Source: Pardosa pseudoannulata
Lineage: Eukaryota > Arthropoda > Arachnida > Araneae > Lycosidae
Direction: 5' to 3'
DNA: 64,000 nucleotides
Assembly (NCBI GenBank): GCA_032207245.1
Contig: CM063498.1
Coordinates: 94,774,801 to 94,838,800 of the forward strand
Of the stretch, positions 1-11,361 are shown piece after piece. The translations under genes and the position numbers were made by a program. Numbering within the stretch: position 1 is the first letter of the stretch; the number at the start of each line of letters is the position of its first letter. Under the pieces are notes generated by a model that did no database searches, was not told the origin of the DNA, and was given only the letters and a program-made list of their open reading frames with translations.

Positions 1-7
1 AATTTAG

Positions 8-144
8 GAAGAAAAAGAAATTAGTTGAATTTATTCCGACAGAAAACTTGACAGATAATTTGAAAAAGTTCGCTTTGTCTTATCTTCATTCTCGTATACT
101 TATATTGTAAGTATTAAATTAATATTATACCTTTTTTAAAATTT

Positions 145-182
<38 letters not shown>

Positions 183-3100
183 CTTTAGTCATCTTAGTGA
201 AATGCACTTATAGTAATACATTTAAATTCTGTTTCTAATTTCACTTTATAACTCATTGTTGTAAACATTTTTACACTTTATGAATATGATAATAGGAATC
301 CAAGTATAACAAGCATGTTAAATTCAAAGGCTAATATGGGCCAAATAAAGAAAGTCTGAGACTACAAGGGTTATAAGTAATGTAAAAACAAAATAAGAAT
401 AAATTAATATTTCCTTTATGAAACTGAAAATTTCTTTACCATCATATTTCTACTTTAGAAATGGGTAGAATACTAACTATTGGTACCAGAATCTACTGGC
501 TTGAACCTGTTGCTGGTATGGATGTTTGTAGATGTTCAGATTGAGCTTTAAGCAGCTTTAATTAGTGCCTAAACTAAACCACTTCTGGATAAATCTTTTC
601 AGCTGTTGTTATTCTCAAAACTGGTGTAAGAATAGGGTTTGCAAATTCTAGAATGAAGAGGAAATTTATTTTTATTTATAAGTATAAAAATATGCTCACA
701 CTAGTAAGTACTTCCAAACATAGAAATAAAATTTCATATGCAAACTTTCGAGTATTTACAAACCTGGATAGCAATTATTTTTAAACTTCAGTAAGTTCTT
801 TAAAATCTGACATGCTCTGGATCTTGATTACCTTTATTTGCACATAATTAGGTACTGACTATAACTGAAAATATGAAGATTATAAACAATATTACTATAA
901 ATTTTAAATTTCACTTATGAAATAAATGTTAATACTGCTGCATATATTGGGTAGACATGGGAGGGGGGTGCGGAAAACAGGACATGTAGCTGTAAATTTT
1001 ATATCCTTGAAGTACAATCTCTATTCTTTGGTCTTTTTTAACTGTGTATTTTTTCTCACATTACCTGGGATAATAATTTTTTTACTAAGATCAAAGTTTA
1101 TTACTACTACCATAGTTAAAATGTTGATTAGATTTCCTCTTTAGAGTTATGAGTAAAAAACTAGCAGAAACTTAGAACTAATAGAAAACTTAGAATTATT
1201 AGAAAAAGATAAGAAAAGTTAAAAATAACTTTGTGTGTATGTGGCTATCCTATATTAATTTTTAATTTTAAAAATGGGGGATTTTGAAAATACATTTCTT
1301 ACAAAGATGGCTTTAACATTCTTTACATAAAAATAAGTTAAATGCAAAGTAATTCACAATATTTTAAGAAATTTATAGTTTTGTTAATGGAAAATACTCT
1401 TTTATCCTGTAAATTTGGGTTTTAATATTTTAAGTTGTTTAAATTATTTTTTGCATGTTTAAAACATTAAATTCTAATATTCTAAGAAATGTTTTTAAAT
1501 GTAGTCTTGTTGAGATACAAAGTATCAAATGATTAAATGAATTTTGTTTATATATATGTTTTTTAAAATCTACCTAGTTCCAAGTAGTTTTTTTCTCTGT
1601 AATTGTTTAGATTAAATATATTCTTTTGTATCTGAACATATTTTCTTAGAAATCATGTTATAGCGAATTGTCTGTGGACCCAATAAAAGGATTCTTATAT
1701 CTAGTTTTGCTAAAATATTAAAATTTCTAACCTTTTAATAGCAATCTTGTTGAAAACATTCATTGGGATAACACACACTATACTAATAAATTGATAATTA
1801 CTTAAAAAACAAATTGTCATAGTATTAGAAATGAAAATTTTTGAAACATTATACTTCTATTTCTGAATCTTATGCAAAATATTTTCAATTTTTGATTAAA
1901 TACATCTATATTCCATATTAGGACTCAATACCTTCAATTTTTTTTAAAATCAGATTTCTATACTAAATATTATACTTTAATATAACAAGAATATTCCACC
2001 CAAATATTTTGACATTCTAATAAACATTTAATAATTTATGGTTAATTTATTTAACTTATCTTTTTCGTTTAGTTTGGTTTGGAATGCTATGGGAGGGGTT
2101 TTTGCAACAGGACAGTGAGACCAGGATCTACTGCTTAAAGCTAATTCTGAATGGCTAAGGACATCCATGTAACAGTGGGATTCAAACCCATAAACTCCGG
2201 TACTGAAGTTTAGCACCCTAACCATTTGGCCATCATTTGGTAATCTGTGTAAGGGAAATTTCAGTTCACTCTGTCCAGACTTTAATTTTAATAGATAATT
2301 ATAGGCATTTAGATCCAAGGTTAGTTCAATCAACAAAAGTGTCAAACTCTTTGCTGGAGGGTTGTGGTTTGAAGGCTCTAGCTAACCAAAGACCATTGTG
2401 TTCACAAATGACATTTGAGGTACATTAAATAGGTTTGTAGGTAATGTCCTGCAAACTCAAATGATACCTCTGAAGGTGGTAAGCAAAGCCTGAGGTTCTT
2501 CAGCTTGATCCCTGCTTCCAAATTATTTAGACCCACATTGAGCAGGGGCAATGTTATTTATGTCCATAATATTCTTTAAGTTACATATGCCCTCCAGGTC
2601 ATGCTAAATGAGTAACAGCTTTGCAGCTAACATAGAATACTTGTATATTTGATTTCTGTATGGTCTAAAAATAATTGTCTACACTGCCTGCTGTTTGGGG
2701 GAAAACTATAGGTATTTAAAATATCATTAAATAGGAGTTATCCCAGGTTCACTAAAACATGGTTTGATTGTATATACATGTGCATATTTCTTTAACATGC
2801 TAGTCAGATATTCAACTTTAGTATTAATTATTTTTATTTATTTATTTATTTTTTTAAGATCGTCTAATGAAGGAAATGCATCTCAAGAACGAGATTCATC
2901 CCCGTTAGAAAGAGGAAACTTTGCATGTCCTGAAGAAGAGCACATGCAAATGGTAAGAGAAATTCCTGTTTGTCAAGAAAGAGAGCAATGTATGCCAATT
3001 ATAACAGAAGACACTGTTTACCAAGAAAGAGAAGAGGAATCATTATGTGAAAATATTAAAGATTGCTATCCTGTGTCCCAGACAGATGAAAGGAGTATCC

Positions 3101-3267
3101 GTACAAACTGTACAGTGAAGAATACTATTCCCATCGATGTACCCAGTTCCAATCTACAAAAAATCAATATTTTGCATTTTAAACGAAAACAGAAGTTATT
3201 TATAGAAAAGAGTGGCATACTTAATAATTACAATGGAAATAAGATTGATATAAAGTTAGGCTTTTAG
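8..3267 (+). CDS. Last two coding exons of an unrecognised gene (5' part off the left edge)
   Basis: Two exons fit together. The first runs 8-106, after an AG at 6-7 and before a GTAAGT donor at 107. It is open in one frame (KKKKLVEFIPTENLTDNL...) and leaves two spare bases (TT). The second runs 2859-3267, after a T-rich tract ending in AG at 2857-2858. It supplies the missing base, reads SSNEGNASQERDSSPLERGN and on, and stops at TAG 3265-3267. The joined 168-residue tail is lysine-rich at first, then glutamate-rich with two related 'CQEREQ/YQEREEE' stretches, and ends in a basic segment with HFKRKQK. I see no transmembrane segment or catalytic motif and do not recognise the family. Polyadenylation hexamers AATAAA follow at 3442 and 3482. 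Codons just upstream of 2859 belong to the intron, so an ATG at 2764 is not the real start. The matching phase is the main support for joining the exons. Confidence 0.6.
480..570 (+). repeat. Degraded tRNA-SINE fragment
   Basis: It contains 'ggtaccagaatctactggct', 'ggtatggatgtttgtag' and 'gctttaagcagc'. These line up with the middle of the SINE seen at 44283-44450 ('ggtaccagagttcg', 'ggcatggatgttcgtag', 'cggctttaaactg'). Confidence 0.4.
2069..2236 (-). repeat. tRNA-derived SINE, nearly complete
   Basis: Read on the minus strand it begins with a tRNA-like head. An A-box-like TGGCCAAATGG and a B-box-like GGTTTGAATCCC are separated by about 35 bases. A body with 'catggatgtccttagcc' and 'gctttaagcagtagatcc' follows, and it ends in a CCAAACCAAAC tail. 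The same order recurs at 44283-44450 and, in pieces, at several other places in the window. Internal Pol III promoter boxes are expected for this class. Confidence 0.75.
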
Positions 3268-4099
3268 TGGGAGTGATATTATTGTTATTATTATTATGAA
3301 TTATAACACCATAATAATTCAGATGAAAAATGAAACTTTAGTATTTTTTACTTGTATGTTTTATGTAATCTACATATGTATTAATTAGTGCACAAAAGCT
3401 TACTGTGGACAGTTTCTTAACAATTGGCAACTATTGCTATAAATAAAAAATGTTTATTTAAAATCTACTTTTGGAAGGAAAAATAAAATTTATAAATAGT
3501 AACTTAGAGATTAAAGAATAAAGGCTTATAGTCTGTTATTATGTGAATCTTATTTAAAAATATTATTGTTTTACTTTTGAAAATAATGAATCAATATTTC
3601 AGAAAAGAAATATACTCTTTCTTGTAACTTTTTATAAAGTGAAATTTTGTATGCAAATCTTATGTTCTTCATATCTTATAGTGATCTTAATTTAATATGA
3701 TGTTTTCATATGTAGTCAATTTCTAATTAACACCTTAATGCTCACCTTTTAAGGTTCAAACACTGAAATTGTAGTTTTGAGTGTGGGGGGGACAGGTCTT
3801 ATAGCTTTAGTCAATAGATTTCTTAATAATGCAGATCACATAAAACAGCTCTGCAGCATTTATCCACCAATGTTCCAAAATTGGAGCATGATATATGATT
3901 AACAATTTCCTGAAATAATGTTTAAAATACCTTTTTTTACTTTGAATGATACTCTGAATTATTTTTATTGTTAGAATAAAGTTTTGATACTTATAAAAAA
4001 TGTTGAAATAGTTTTTATAAGTATTAAAAAATTAAAGTTTTTCTGATTTTTGACATATTTTTTTTGTAAAATTTACCATAAATATACACATCTGCAAAT

Positions 4100-4200
4100 C
4101 TACCAGAGTTCGAATCCCACTAAGACATGTATTTAAGCAGTATTCCCTGCTCATTAGCCCTTGTGTTGCAAAAGCAGATCGTAGTGCTCCAAACCAAACC
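4100..4200 (+). repeat. SINE fragment
   Basis: Shows the B-box segment 'gttcgaatcccact', then 'catgtatttaagcag', 'cattagcccttgtgttgc' and the tail 'gctccaaaccaaacc'. This is the order of the SINE family at 44283-44450, with the middle deleted. Confidence 0.6.
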
Positions 4201-4443
4201 TAAAACTTTCTTATCTCTGCAAATTTATGGACAGAAGGTGAGATACAAGAAATGTGTGTTTGATTTGAATTGGGCCCAAAATGTCTCTAACGAATTATTT
4301 ACTTTAAAAAAATCATAAATGAGCACAACAAAATAAATTTAAATAAATAATTTAAAATAATTTTTTTTTAATGTTTTGATAATTATAGTTTAATTTTTCT
4401 GTATATTTTTAGGATAAAAATGTAATATTTTAAAATTTCTTCA

Positions 4444-4478
<35 letters not shown>

Positions 4479-5577
4479 ATTTTAAATGCTCATTTTTTAA
4501 TATTTCTCCCACTAAAGAGTACAAAGTATTTGTATATGTAGGATAATTTCCCCTTTCACATTTTTAGAATTATGTCTTACATTATTTTTTTGTCTAATTT
4601 CACTGGATATGATATTATAGATAAACAAATGGAAGATTGGACAATTGTTCCAAGAGATTTTTCCCTCTGAATAGAGGGAGAATTGTAGTAATGGAAAAAA
4701 TTTTCAGGAAAATAGGCATCTGATTTGTAGGTGGTAAAAAGGTCAGTATTTGCTTATTGTTGAGAAGAGGGACATATTACTCAAAAGGGGAAACCCGTTT
4801 TTATCTACATGAATGTCGACAAAATTCCTGCTGCAAAAAGGTTAAAGGATCCAAATTCTAAAATATTATATAAATGCTATTTATTCATAGTTTGGCGAGT
4901 AAATAATTAACAATTTTAATTTTGTAAGTCCCATGAGCACTTTCAAATATTTGTGGGATAGTATGAATTTTTTATGATTGTAGTTAATATTGAGTTTCAT
5001 TTTCAACTGTGAGTGCGTGTCATTTTCAACTCCGAGGTGGTTAGAAAAAGGATAACACCAGTCAAATTTGTTTTGGAAAAATAAAAATAGAAACTAATTT
5101 ACTACTAAATTGTTAAATTTTGAAAACTATTTTAATTGATCAAAGTTTATTTTAACTAAGTACATTTAATAGCAAAGAACAAAAGTCTTCTATTTATTTG
5201 ACCACCAGATAGTACCCATACAATTTTTATAATACCACTAGTACATATGTCTCACTGAACAAAAATGGACCACATAAGTCTCTCTGATCTCCTCCTCTGG
5301 ATGTTTTTATCCCTTCAACAAAATTAGTTGTGAAAGACTTAAAATTAAGAATTTCATTATGTACATTGTTTCATATGTTATCAAGCAACTCTACTAACCA
5401 AAGCCATATTTAGACTTACTGGGGCTATTTGGAAATTTTTAAGATATTGTTTTTTAATTTTTAATTAGAAGAAAAAGTGTTGAATAATTGATAGTATAAA
5501 AGAAATTAATCTTTTATTCAGAAGAAAGTTTAACAATAGACAATTTAAATTGAGCATTTAAATTCCCTAATAAAACA

Positions 5578-5650
5578 GGGCAGTAGGTCCCGGTCTCATT
5601 AGCCCTCGTGTCGCAAAAAGTAGACCATAGTGCTTCAAACCAAACCAAAT
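5578..5650 (+). repeat. SINE 3' fragment
   Basis: 'gtaggtcccggtctcattag', 'ccctcgtgtcgcaaaa' and 'cttcaaaccaaaccaaa' match the 3' half and tail of the SINE family. The tRNA-like head is missing. Confidence 0.6.
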
Positions 5651-5941
5651 AATACAGGCATATATATTAATATGATACTAATAATATAGAAAATATGGAA
5701 AAAATAAATTGTTATTTTACCACAATATTTATGTAATTTTCTAAAAGATGGTAAAGATAAATTATTTTCATATCTATATTATACAAATTGTGATACATTT
5801 GAGTAATTTTTCTATGAGATGTTTTGTGTTAATATATATATACATACATACATACATACACATGTTTTATTTGAAACCTTAAGCTGCAGCCTTTTTAGTT
5901 TCTACATAAATTCATTACTGCCGCAAATACATCTGCTAGCC

Positions 5942-7551
5942 AAGGGGTCAGCAATCTTTCAGGAGTTACAGCTATTTTTTCTGATGCAGTAAATTACTTT
6001 TTTAGTCAAATATTAGTACATGCATCTGTAATATTAGAAAAAGTAAAATAACTATTATCTGCTGTGAAACATTTATTATGAAGCCAAAATTTTTATTTTA
6101 TGTTGTAGTAGAAAGTATAATTCGATACATTAAAGAAAACCTTTTTTTTATAACTAACTAGCAAGTTTGCCCGTGCTTCGCTACGGTGAACTTAATATAT
6201 TACTTTTAAACAAAGATTTTTTTTGGGCATAACTCTATAAATTCGTCACAGTTCAGTTTGAGTCATTGCAATATATTTATGTACTTCTATCATAAGCCTA
6301 TTATGAGATTATTCAGTTTTTTAAATCGAATTTGTGTCTTATATTAAATTTTCTCAAACTTTTTTTATGGTAACATAGAAGTTTAACCCTAAATTACATT
6401 ACTGTATTAATACTGTACGTTGATTAGCAAAATTAACAGATCTTGCCATATTAGAATAGGAAGAGGTTTTGACAACAACAGTGCTAATTTTGGTGGTATA
6501 AATAAATGTTGTCCAAAACTAAGGAAATTTATGACAAACCACATGGTTTTGTGTGAAACAGAAATACACATTCATATCGACAACCATATGAATATAATGA
6601 TAACTATATATATAAAATGATAGGATTTACTTGTCCATGAGAGTCACTGAAATTTGTACTTTTTGTTAGAATATTGTTGATATGCATTTCATTGTAACAT
6701 AAAAATTAACCAAGAATTAAATTAGTTCTTATATAAAAATGCTATAATTAGGGTCACATAGAAATGAAAGTTAATCACTTTATATCTCAATTTCCAGGTC
6801 AAATCGAATTGATATTACGCAGACGATGTTTAGGTAATATAAAATAAGAAATGAATAAATCAGATATTTAAAGTAATGACGTCATAATGATAGAAAAATA
6901 TTTTCACCTATTTATTATGTGAAGAATTGAACATTTTAATCTCCTGCTTTTAACCGTGGAAAACTGCGTTTAAAACAATTACTTGGGATGACGTAACATT
7001 GCTAGAAATATTGCTTCTTTCACTTAGTTATGGTGCGATAAATTAAAAACTTAATCGTTTGCGTTTAACCGGGGAAAATAATGCTTGGAATAATGACATG
7101 AAATGCTCGAAAAAGGGGGAAGGAATGAATTTCGAACGTTGAAAATTTACAAAAACCTTCCCAGGGATATACCTAAATATTTCCCAAATTTTCACGGCGA
7201 TTGGATGCATAGTTTTTGAGAGTATTGAGTACAGACAGACAGACACAAATTCATTTTTATATATATATAGATTAAAATAAGCCTAATTTCAGTAGGTTAG
7301 ATAGCTTTTCTTAAAATACAAATTAATGTGAACAATAACAGGTGCACAAATTTGTAATTTTAGTGAGATTTGGGGGATTTGGTAGAGGCACAAATGTGTT
7401 CCAACTTTGGTAATTCAGAAGTTTTTAACAAAGTTAAATAGTTAAAAGTTGCATAAAGTAATGTTTGAGACTTTTGTCATCAAGCATCTTCATATTAAAC
7501 TATTGAAGAGACTTATGTATGCTTCCACTTATCTGCTGTTGTCAACCCCTG
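5942..7551. mobile_element. Degraded hAT-type element, non-autonomous, with an inner repeat
   Basis: The ends are inverted: left aAGGGGTCAGCAATC, right (minus strand) CAGGGGTTGACAAC. CAGGGGT-type termini are typical of hAT elements. The flanking 8 bases, tgctagcc and ttctatcc, agree at six of eight positions, as expected for an old hAT target duplication. No transposase frame survives. A different repeat occupies about 6164-7272, so this appears to be an older element split by a later insertion. Confidence 0.5.
6164..7272. repeat. Interspersed repeat with 'gcccgtgcttcgctacgg' head
   Basis: It starts with 'gcaagtttgcccgtgcttcg' and ends with 'acagacagacagacac', then a TA-rich tail. I know this layout (a 'cccgtgcttcgc' start and an 'acagacagaca...tatatata' end) from arthropod genomes, but I cannot assign its class from this copy. 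Short reading frames inside (6420-6620 and 7043-7246) look like chance. Confidence 0.45.
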
Positions 7552-7774
7552 TTCTATCCATTTGTGTAAAGTAGAAATTGATTTCTTACTCAATACTTGG
7601 AGTCATTTCAGCCAGATTCTGCAAATTAATCTAAACGAGAATAGTGAAGTAGTAGGGGATTCACTTTGTGAAGTCATTCACACACCATTCTAACTTCATT
7701 AACAAAAGAATATGAAGAGCGACAAGCAACAAAAGGTCTAATTATAGCAAGTTATAAACAGAGAGAGAACTTAC

Positions 7775-7975
7775 CTTTTCCAACATTTGACAATTGTGGT
7801 AAAATAAGCCTGCAGCTTTACACAATAACTTAATATTTCCATGGTAACATACATGGTGTCGCGAGCTCGGCTGTTTTTATTTTCCTGCTGGTGGCAACGC
7901 GGAAGGAGGAGGAGTTGGAATGAAAATAAAGTTGTTGCTGATGTCGACGTGTAGTCTGTTCTCGAATGTTTCATT
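7775..7975 (-). other. Possible first exon of a minus-strand transcript
   Basis: On the minus strand an open stretch ends with a textbook donor, AAG|GTAAGT, the GT lying at 7773-7774. It is richer in G and C than its surroundings (7855-7950). It has an ACCATG start followed by MYVTMEILSYCVKLQAYFTT and five more codons to the donor; a longer frame starts at 7974. It lies between two transposons rather than inside one. I found no downstream exon to the left, so it may be a non-coding exon, part of an unknown gene, or chance. I do not recognise the peptide. Confidence 0.25.
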
Positions 7976-8041
7976 CTTTTTTAATACTAATTTGCTCTCC
8001 CAAAAGACTATTTTTTAGAGAAAAGAACACATGGTCTAGAT

Positions 8042-8850
8042 CAGGGCTGTCCAACTGCAAAGAGCCCACGGTCCAGAATTCCGATTACTGATCACCTGGC
8101 GGGCCGCAGCTTGAAATAGTTGAACAATTATCTCTTACACAATAACAATTAATAGTTAAATTTATGGAACAGAAGGATATAAAACAATTTGCTTCCATTT
8201 TAATGAGAAAACTGAAGCCGATCAGCCTTTACAAGGGCAGGAATGTCAGCATCAATGTTGTTGCCAACAGAAGAAGGTCTAACAATGAACTGTTGGAGAG
8301 ATAACTTCTGTGACGATTCTTGATAAACTTTATCGCCGAAAAAGCACTTTCACATTAATATGTGCTCCTAAACATGGAAGTTATTTTCAGTCCTAAGTCA
8401 TGCAGATTTGGAAACCGTTCAGTTGGAAGCAACTTGAAGAACTCGGGCCCCCACTCGGTTCTTGTTTGAAAGAACGGGTCAGCTTGGAGATCACAGATCT
8501 CTAATTGTAGGTTAGCCGGTTGTTCTTCAATGCTTGCTGTGACTGGGTTACTAAACAGAGCTATGTCATTCTTGATGCTCTGAAAATCTCGTGTTGAATT
8601 CATCAATAATAATCTGCAACTCAGTGCAAAATTTAGAAAAATCCAGCACTTCACGACTGCAGCTGGCGAAGTGAGATAATTTATTTTTTCCCAAAGTTTC
8701 ATGAAAAATTTTCAGTTTGTTTCTATACCAACTGATGTGTGCCTTTACTTCAGACACCAGTTGGCCTCTTCCTCGTAGTTTTAAGTTCACATCGTTGAGG
8801 TGGCCAGTAATATCAGTTAGAAATGCCAGGTGACATGAAAAACCCATGCT
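8042..8850 (-). pseudogene. Broken hAT transposase with one terminal repeat
   Basis: Minus-strand frames give pieces of a GTF2IRD2/ZBED-like hAT transposase: LAFLTDITGHLNDVNLKL, then in another frame SNPVTASIEEQPANLQLEIC and ERFPNLHDLGLKITSMFRST, then after an in-frame TAA CESAFSAIKFIKNRHRSYLS. The last parts match the hAT C-terminal dimerisation region. At least one frameshift (near 8566-8700) and one stop interrupt it. The element ends at 8042 in CAGGGCTGTCCAACTG, a hAT-type terminus. The other end is missing, and a Tc1 relic starts at about 8900. Confidence 0.7.
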
Positions 8851-8899
8851 TTAAAGTTCTTATTCAAGGTTCAATTTGTTTGAACACCAGCTTGCAGTG

Positions 8900-9476
8900 T
8901 AGGACTACTTGACTTTGACTTGTGGATGTCCTGTACCTTTTTCTCCCAATACAATGAAAGGAGTGAAAGAGCGATCAAGAGGAAACTTCGGGGACCTCGG
9001 CTTGACCAAGAATGTAGTCTCGGATGCTTCAAATTGTATCGAGCGGAGGGACGTGTACTGGTTTGGAGACAATCTCAGGAACCTATGGACCCTGTATGTC
9101 AGCAGGGATTATGGGAGTTAGTGCAGGCTCTTTGATGGTATGGTATACGTGCATTTGGAGTTATATGGAACCCCTGATATGACTGTCGCAGGTGATACGT
9201 ACATCCTGTCTGATCACCTGCCTCCATTCTTGTGCATTCCGGTGGACATGGGAAATTCCAACAAGACAATGCGACACCCCACACGTTTAGAATCGCTACA
9301 GAGAGGCTCCAGGAACACTCTTCCGGCTTTAAACACTACTGCTGGCCACTAAAATCCTTAGACATGGCATGACAACGCGGCATAGACTCGTGTTGCTCTT
9401 CTGCGTGCTCGCAGGGGCTCTACACGATATTAGGCAAGTGTACCAGTTTTTTTTTTTTTTTTGGCTCTTCAGTGTA
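8900..9476 (+). pseudogene. Broken Tc1-type transposase
   Basis: Pieces of a Tc1 DDE transposase lie in order over several + frames. CFKLYRAEGRVLVWRQSQEP comes before the strand carrying the second catalytic residue. MTVAGDTYILSDHLPPFL follows in another frame, then FQQDNATPHTFRIATERLQ, which carries the conserved DNA.PH block with its aspartate. Frameshifts and stops separate them, so it cannot make a protein. The downstream 'ggctcttcagtgta' resembles a Tc1 terminal repeat next to a TA target. It abuts the hAT relic on its left. Confidence 0.7.
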
Positions 9477-9878
9477 ATAAAAGTTTATTTCTGTTTTTTC
9501 TTTTTTAAATACACATGAAAAGCACTTTCATTTACATAATTAATATGTTGTTACCTTTTCGTTGTATTGTTGTAGAGCTCAAGTACTAATCAACAGGTGG
9601 TAAGTGCTGCTTTAATATTATACATTATATTGAAATTTTTCATTATATATAATTCAGATTGAAGTTAAAAAGTGGGGAGCACGATTTGAAGTTGCAACAG
9701 TTCTAAACGTAGAATTTCAACATTTTAAGACTTAATCGATTAACCTTAAAATGGTGAAATTCTCGTAACTCATAAACGATTGGTTATGAGTTATGTGAGA
9801 CATGTAGGAACAAACGTCAATTCGAAACTAGCTAAAATTGATTCGTAAAATGTAATAATGGGTTACCTGTTATGTAGC

Positions 9879-10169
9879 CTCCACACTATAGCTAATTGTT
9901 CACCACTTCCTGATGGTGACCTTGAACTATGGTTCACGGGTTGCATCCACACGCTGGGCCATTAAATGAGCCGAGCGTTTGGATTCGTCCATAGGGTCTA
10001 TTGCGCACTTGAGTTGCACATCTGGCTGCCTTTGATCTTTGGAGAAAAACAGCCTCCGAAGCCATCGTCCTCCAAGGCTATTTTATCGTCTGCCACCATC
10101 GACCACGATAAGCCATACCCCCTCCAGACGGTGGTAATGACTTGCAGTGGACCATAGTGTAGATGGGCC
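9879..10169 (+). mobile_element. MITE copy 1 (CACACTATGG family)
   Basis: A roughly 290-bp unit begins with CTCCACACTATAGCTAATTG and ends with an inverted version (GGACCATAGTGTAGATG). A related unit lies at 10573-10876 in the same orientation and shares long stretches such as 'gggttgcatccacac', 'attttatcgtctgcca' and 'ccccctccagac'. No coding capacity is apparent; the open frame at 9966-10157 is internal to the repeat. The superfamily is not clear. Confidence 0.55.
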
Positions 10170-10480
10170 TTAAAAAAAGCTCGTTTCAGAGAGATGCTGC
10201 CAGAAAATGAAAGTTAGAAGAAAATTTCGGTAAGAGAAAATAGGCTGGTGGTGCATTGGCATAGGTTAGTGTATCAGCTTTTAGAGAGCGACAAAAATGT
10301 GTTTTTTTATTAAAGTATTGCTTCCTCCTACTCTGTTACGTTCTGAATCTATTGTCAAGTCAATAAAGAAGAAGCAAATTCAAAATTACAAGTTCCCTTT
10401 TTGAATATTTTGAAAAAAAAAATTGGATTTTCTTATTGACTTGATAATTTTGAGACTTAATATTACTTACTTTAGTTCTC

Positions 10481-10534
10481 TTTAAAGTAATTTAGCAAAA
10501 TATCAAATACGATATTTTGCTAAATTACTTTAAA
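10481..10534. repeat. Perfect inverted repeat, 24-bp arms, 6-base loop
   Basis: The left arm 10481-10504 is the exact reverse complement of the right arm 10511-10534. The loop is aaatac. The arms start with tttaaagtaatttagcaaaa. It sits between the two MITE copies and in no gene. It can form a long hairpin or cruciform. Confidence 0.9.
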
Positions 10535-10572
10535 ATTTAAGGATAAATCATCAAATGGTCGTCTTTTCTTAT

Positions 10573-10876
10573 ACCTCTTCCACACTATGGCCAATTGTTC
10601 ACTGTACTAGTACTAGCTCTGATGGTGACCTTGAATGATGGTTTACGGGTTGCATCCACACATTGGGCCGGTAATTGAGCCGCTATCGTGGATGTGTTTA
10701 TAAAGTTTACTGCACACTTTAGTAGCGCATTTGGCTGTCTTTGATGTTTGGAAAAAACCGTTTCAGAAGCCTTCCTATGCCAAGGCCATTTTATCGTCTG
10801 CCATCATCAACCTCGATAAGCTATATCCCCTCCAGACTGTAGTAATGGCTTGCAGTGGAGCATAGTGTTGGGGGTA
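10573..10876 (+). mobile_element. MITE copy 2 (CACACTATGG family)
   Basis: It begins CCTCTTCCACACTATGGCCA and ends 'tggagcatagtgttggggg', an imperfect inversion of the start. Its interior aligns along its length with the copy at 9879-10169, with small indels. Confidence 0.55.
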
Positions 10877-11154
10877 TAAAAAGTTAAATTGAATAAATGT
10901 CTTTTGATAAAATTTGAGTTGTTTTATGATCAAAATTATTAATATCACTAGTTTAATATAAATTCTAATATTAATATTGAAATACTGAAATATTAATAAA
11001 AATGTACTTTACTTTTTTATTCAAAAAACATCGTTTAAAACAATGTTTTGCCCTCTTTAGCTACCATTTGTATAAAAATTTCCTTTCTCAATAAATTTCC
11101 CTTTATATTTTGGTAGATATGGGAGGATGAATTTAAAGTCCGAAATGGCACAAT

Positions 11155-11361
11155 CCCCTTCCTTAAACATTGGATCTCCTCTTTTTTAGGGGTGGTGACC
11201 GGGCACTACCAAACTTTATTCCTACTACGGTGATCACACCAGATTACATCATGATCGATAATGCTGGAGTACATATTGCTTTGACGACTCGTGAAATATT
11301 TACAGAGATGCTGCATCCACCATATTCTGATTATCCTTTGTTTCTCTTCTTGAAAAAATAA
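11155..11361 (+). pseudogene. Mariner/Tc1-type transposase scrap
   Basis: The + frame reads IMIDNAGVHIALTTREIFTE followed by LHPPYSDYPLFLFLK. This resembles the mariner block 'HDNARPH...HPPYSPDLAPSDYHLF' with an internal loss. It is only about 65 residues with no start or remaining catalytic core, so it is a fragment. Confidence 0.6.

Larger units (their letters stand above)
107..2858 (+). other. Intron of the left-edge gene
   Basis: A 2.75-kb AT-rich intron. It contains a T-tract at about 150-178, a degraded SINE fragment around 480-570 and a nearly full SINE in reverse orientation at 2069-2236. No further coding exon was recognised. Confidence 0.5.
3268..5933. other. Intergenic DNA with SINE pieces
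   Basis: AT-rich, with no gene supported. The first 200 bases are the 3' UTR of the left-edge gene. Recognisable content is two SINE 3' parts (4100-4200 and 5578-5650), a T-tract at about 4448-4470, and a short TA/TACA repeat at 5834-5865. Confidence 0.5.

Noticed and set aside
2764..2858. ATG at 2764 as the start of the left-edge gene
   Set aside because: This part is a hydrophobic, T-rich intron end. The AG at 2857-2858 and the phase match with the exon at 8-106 explain the frame better.
8909..9352. Overlapping open frames as separate small genes
   Set aside because: They are frames of one broken Tc1 transposase, shown by the ordered family blocks.
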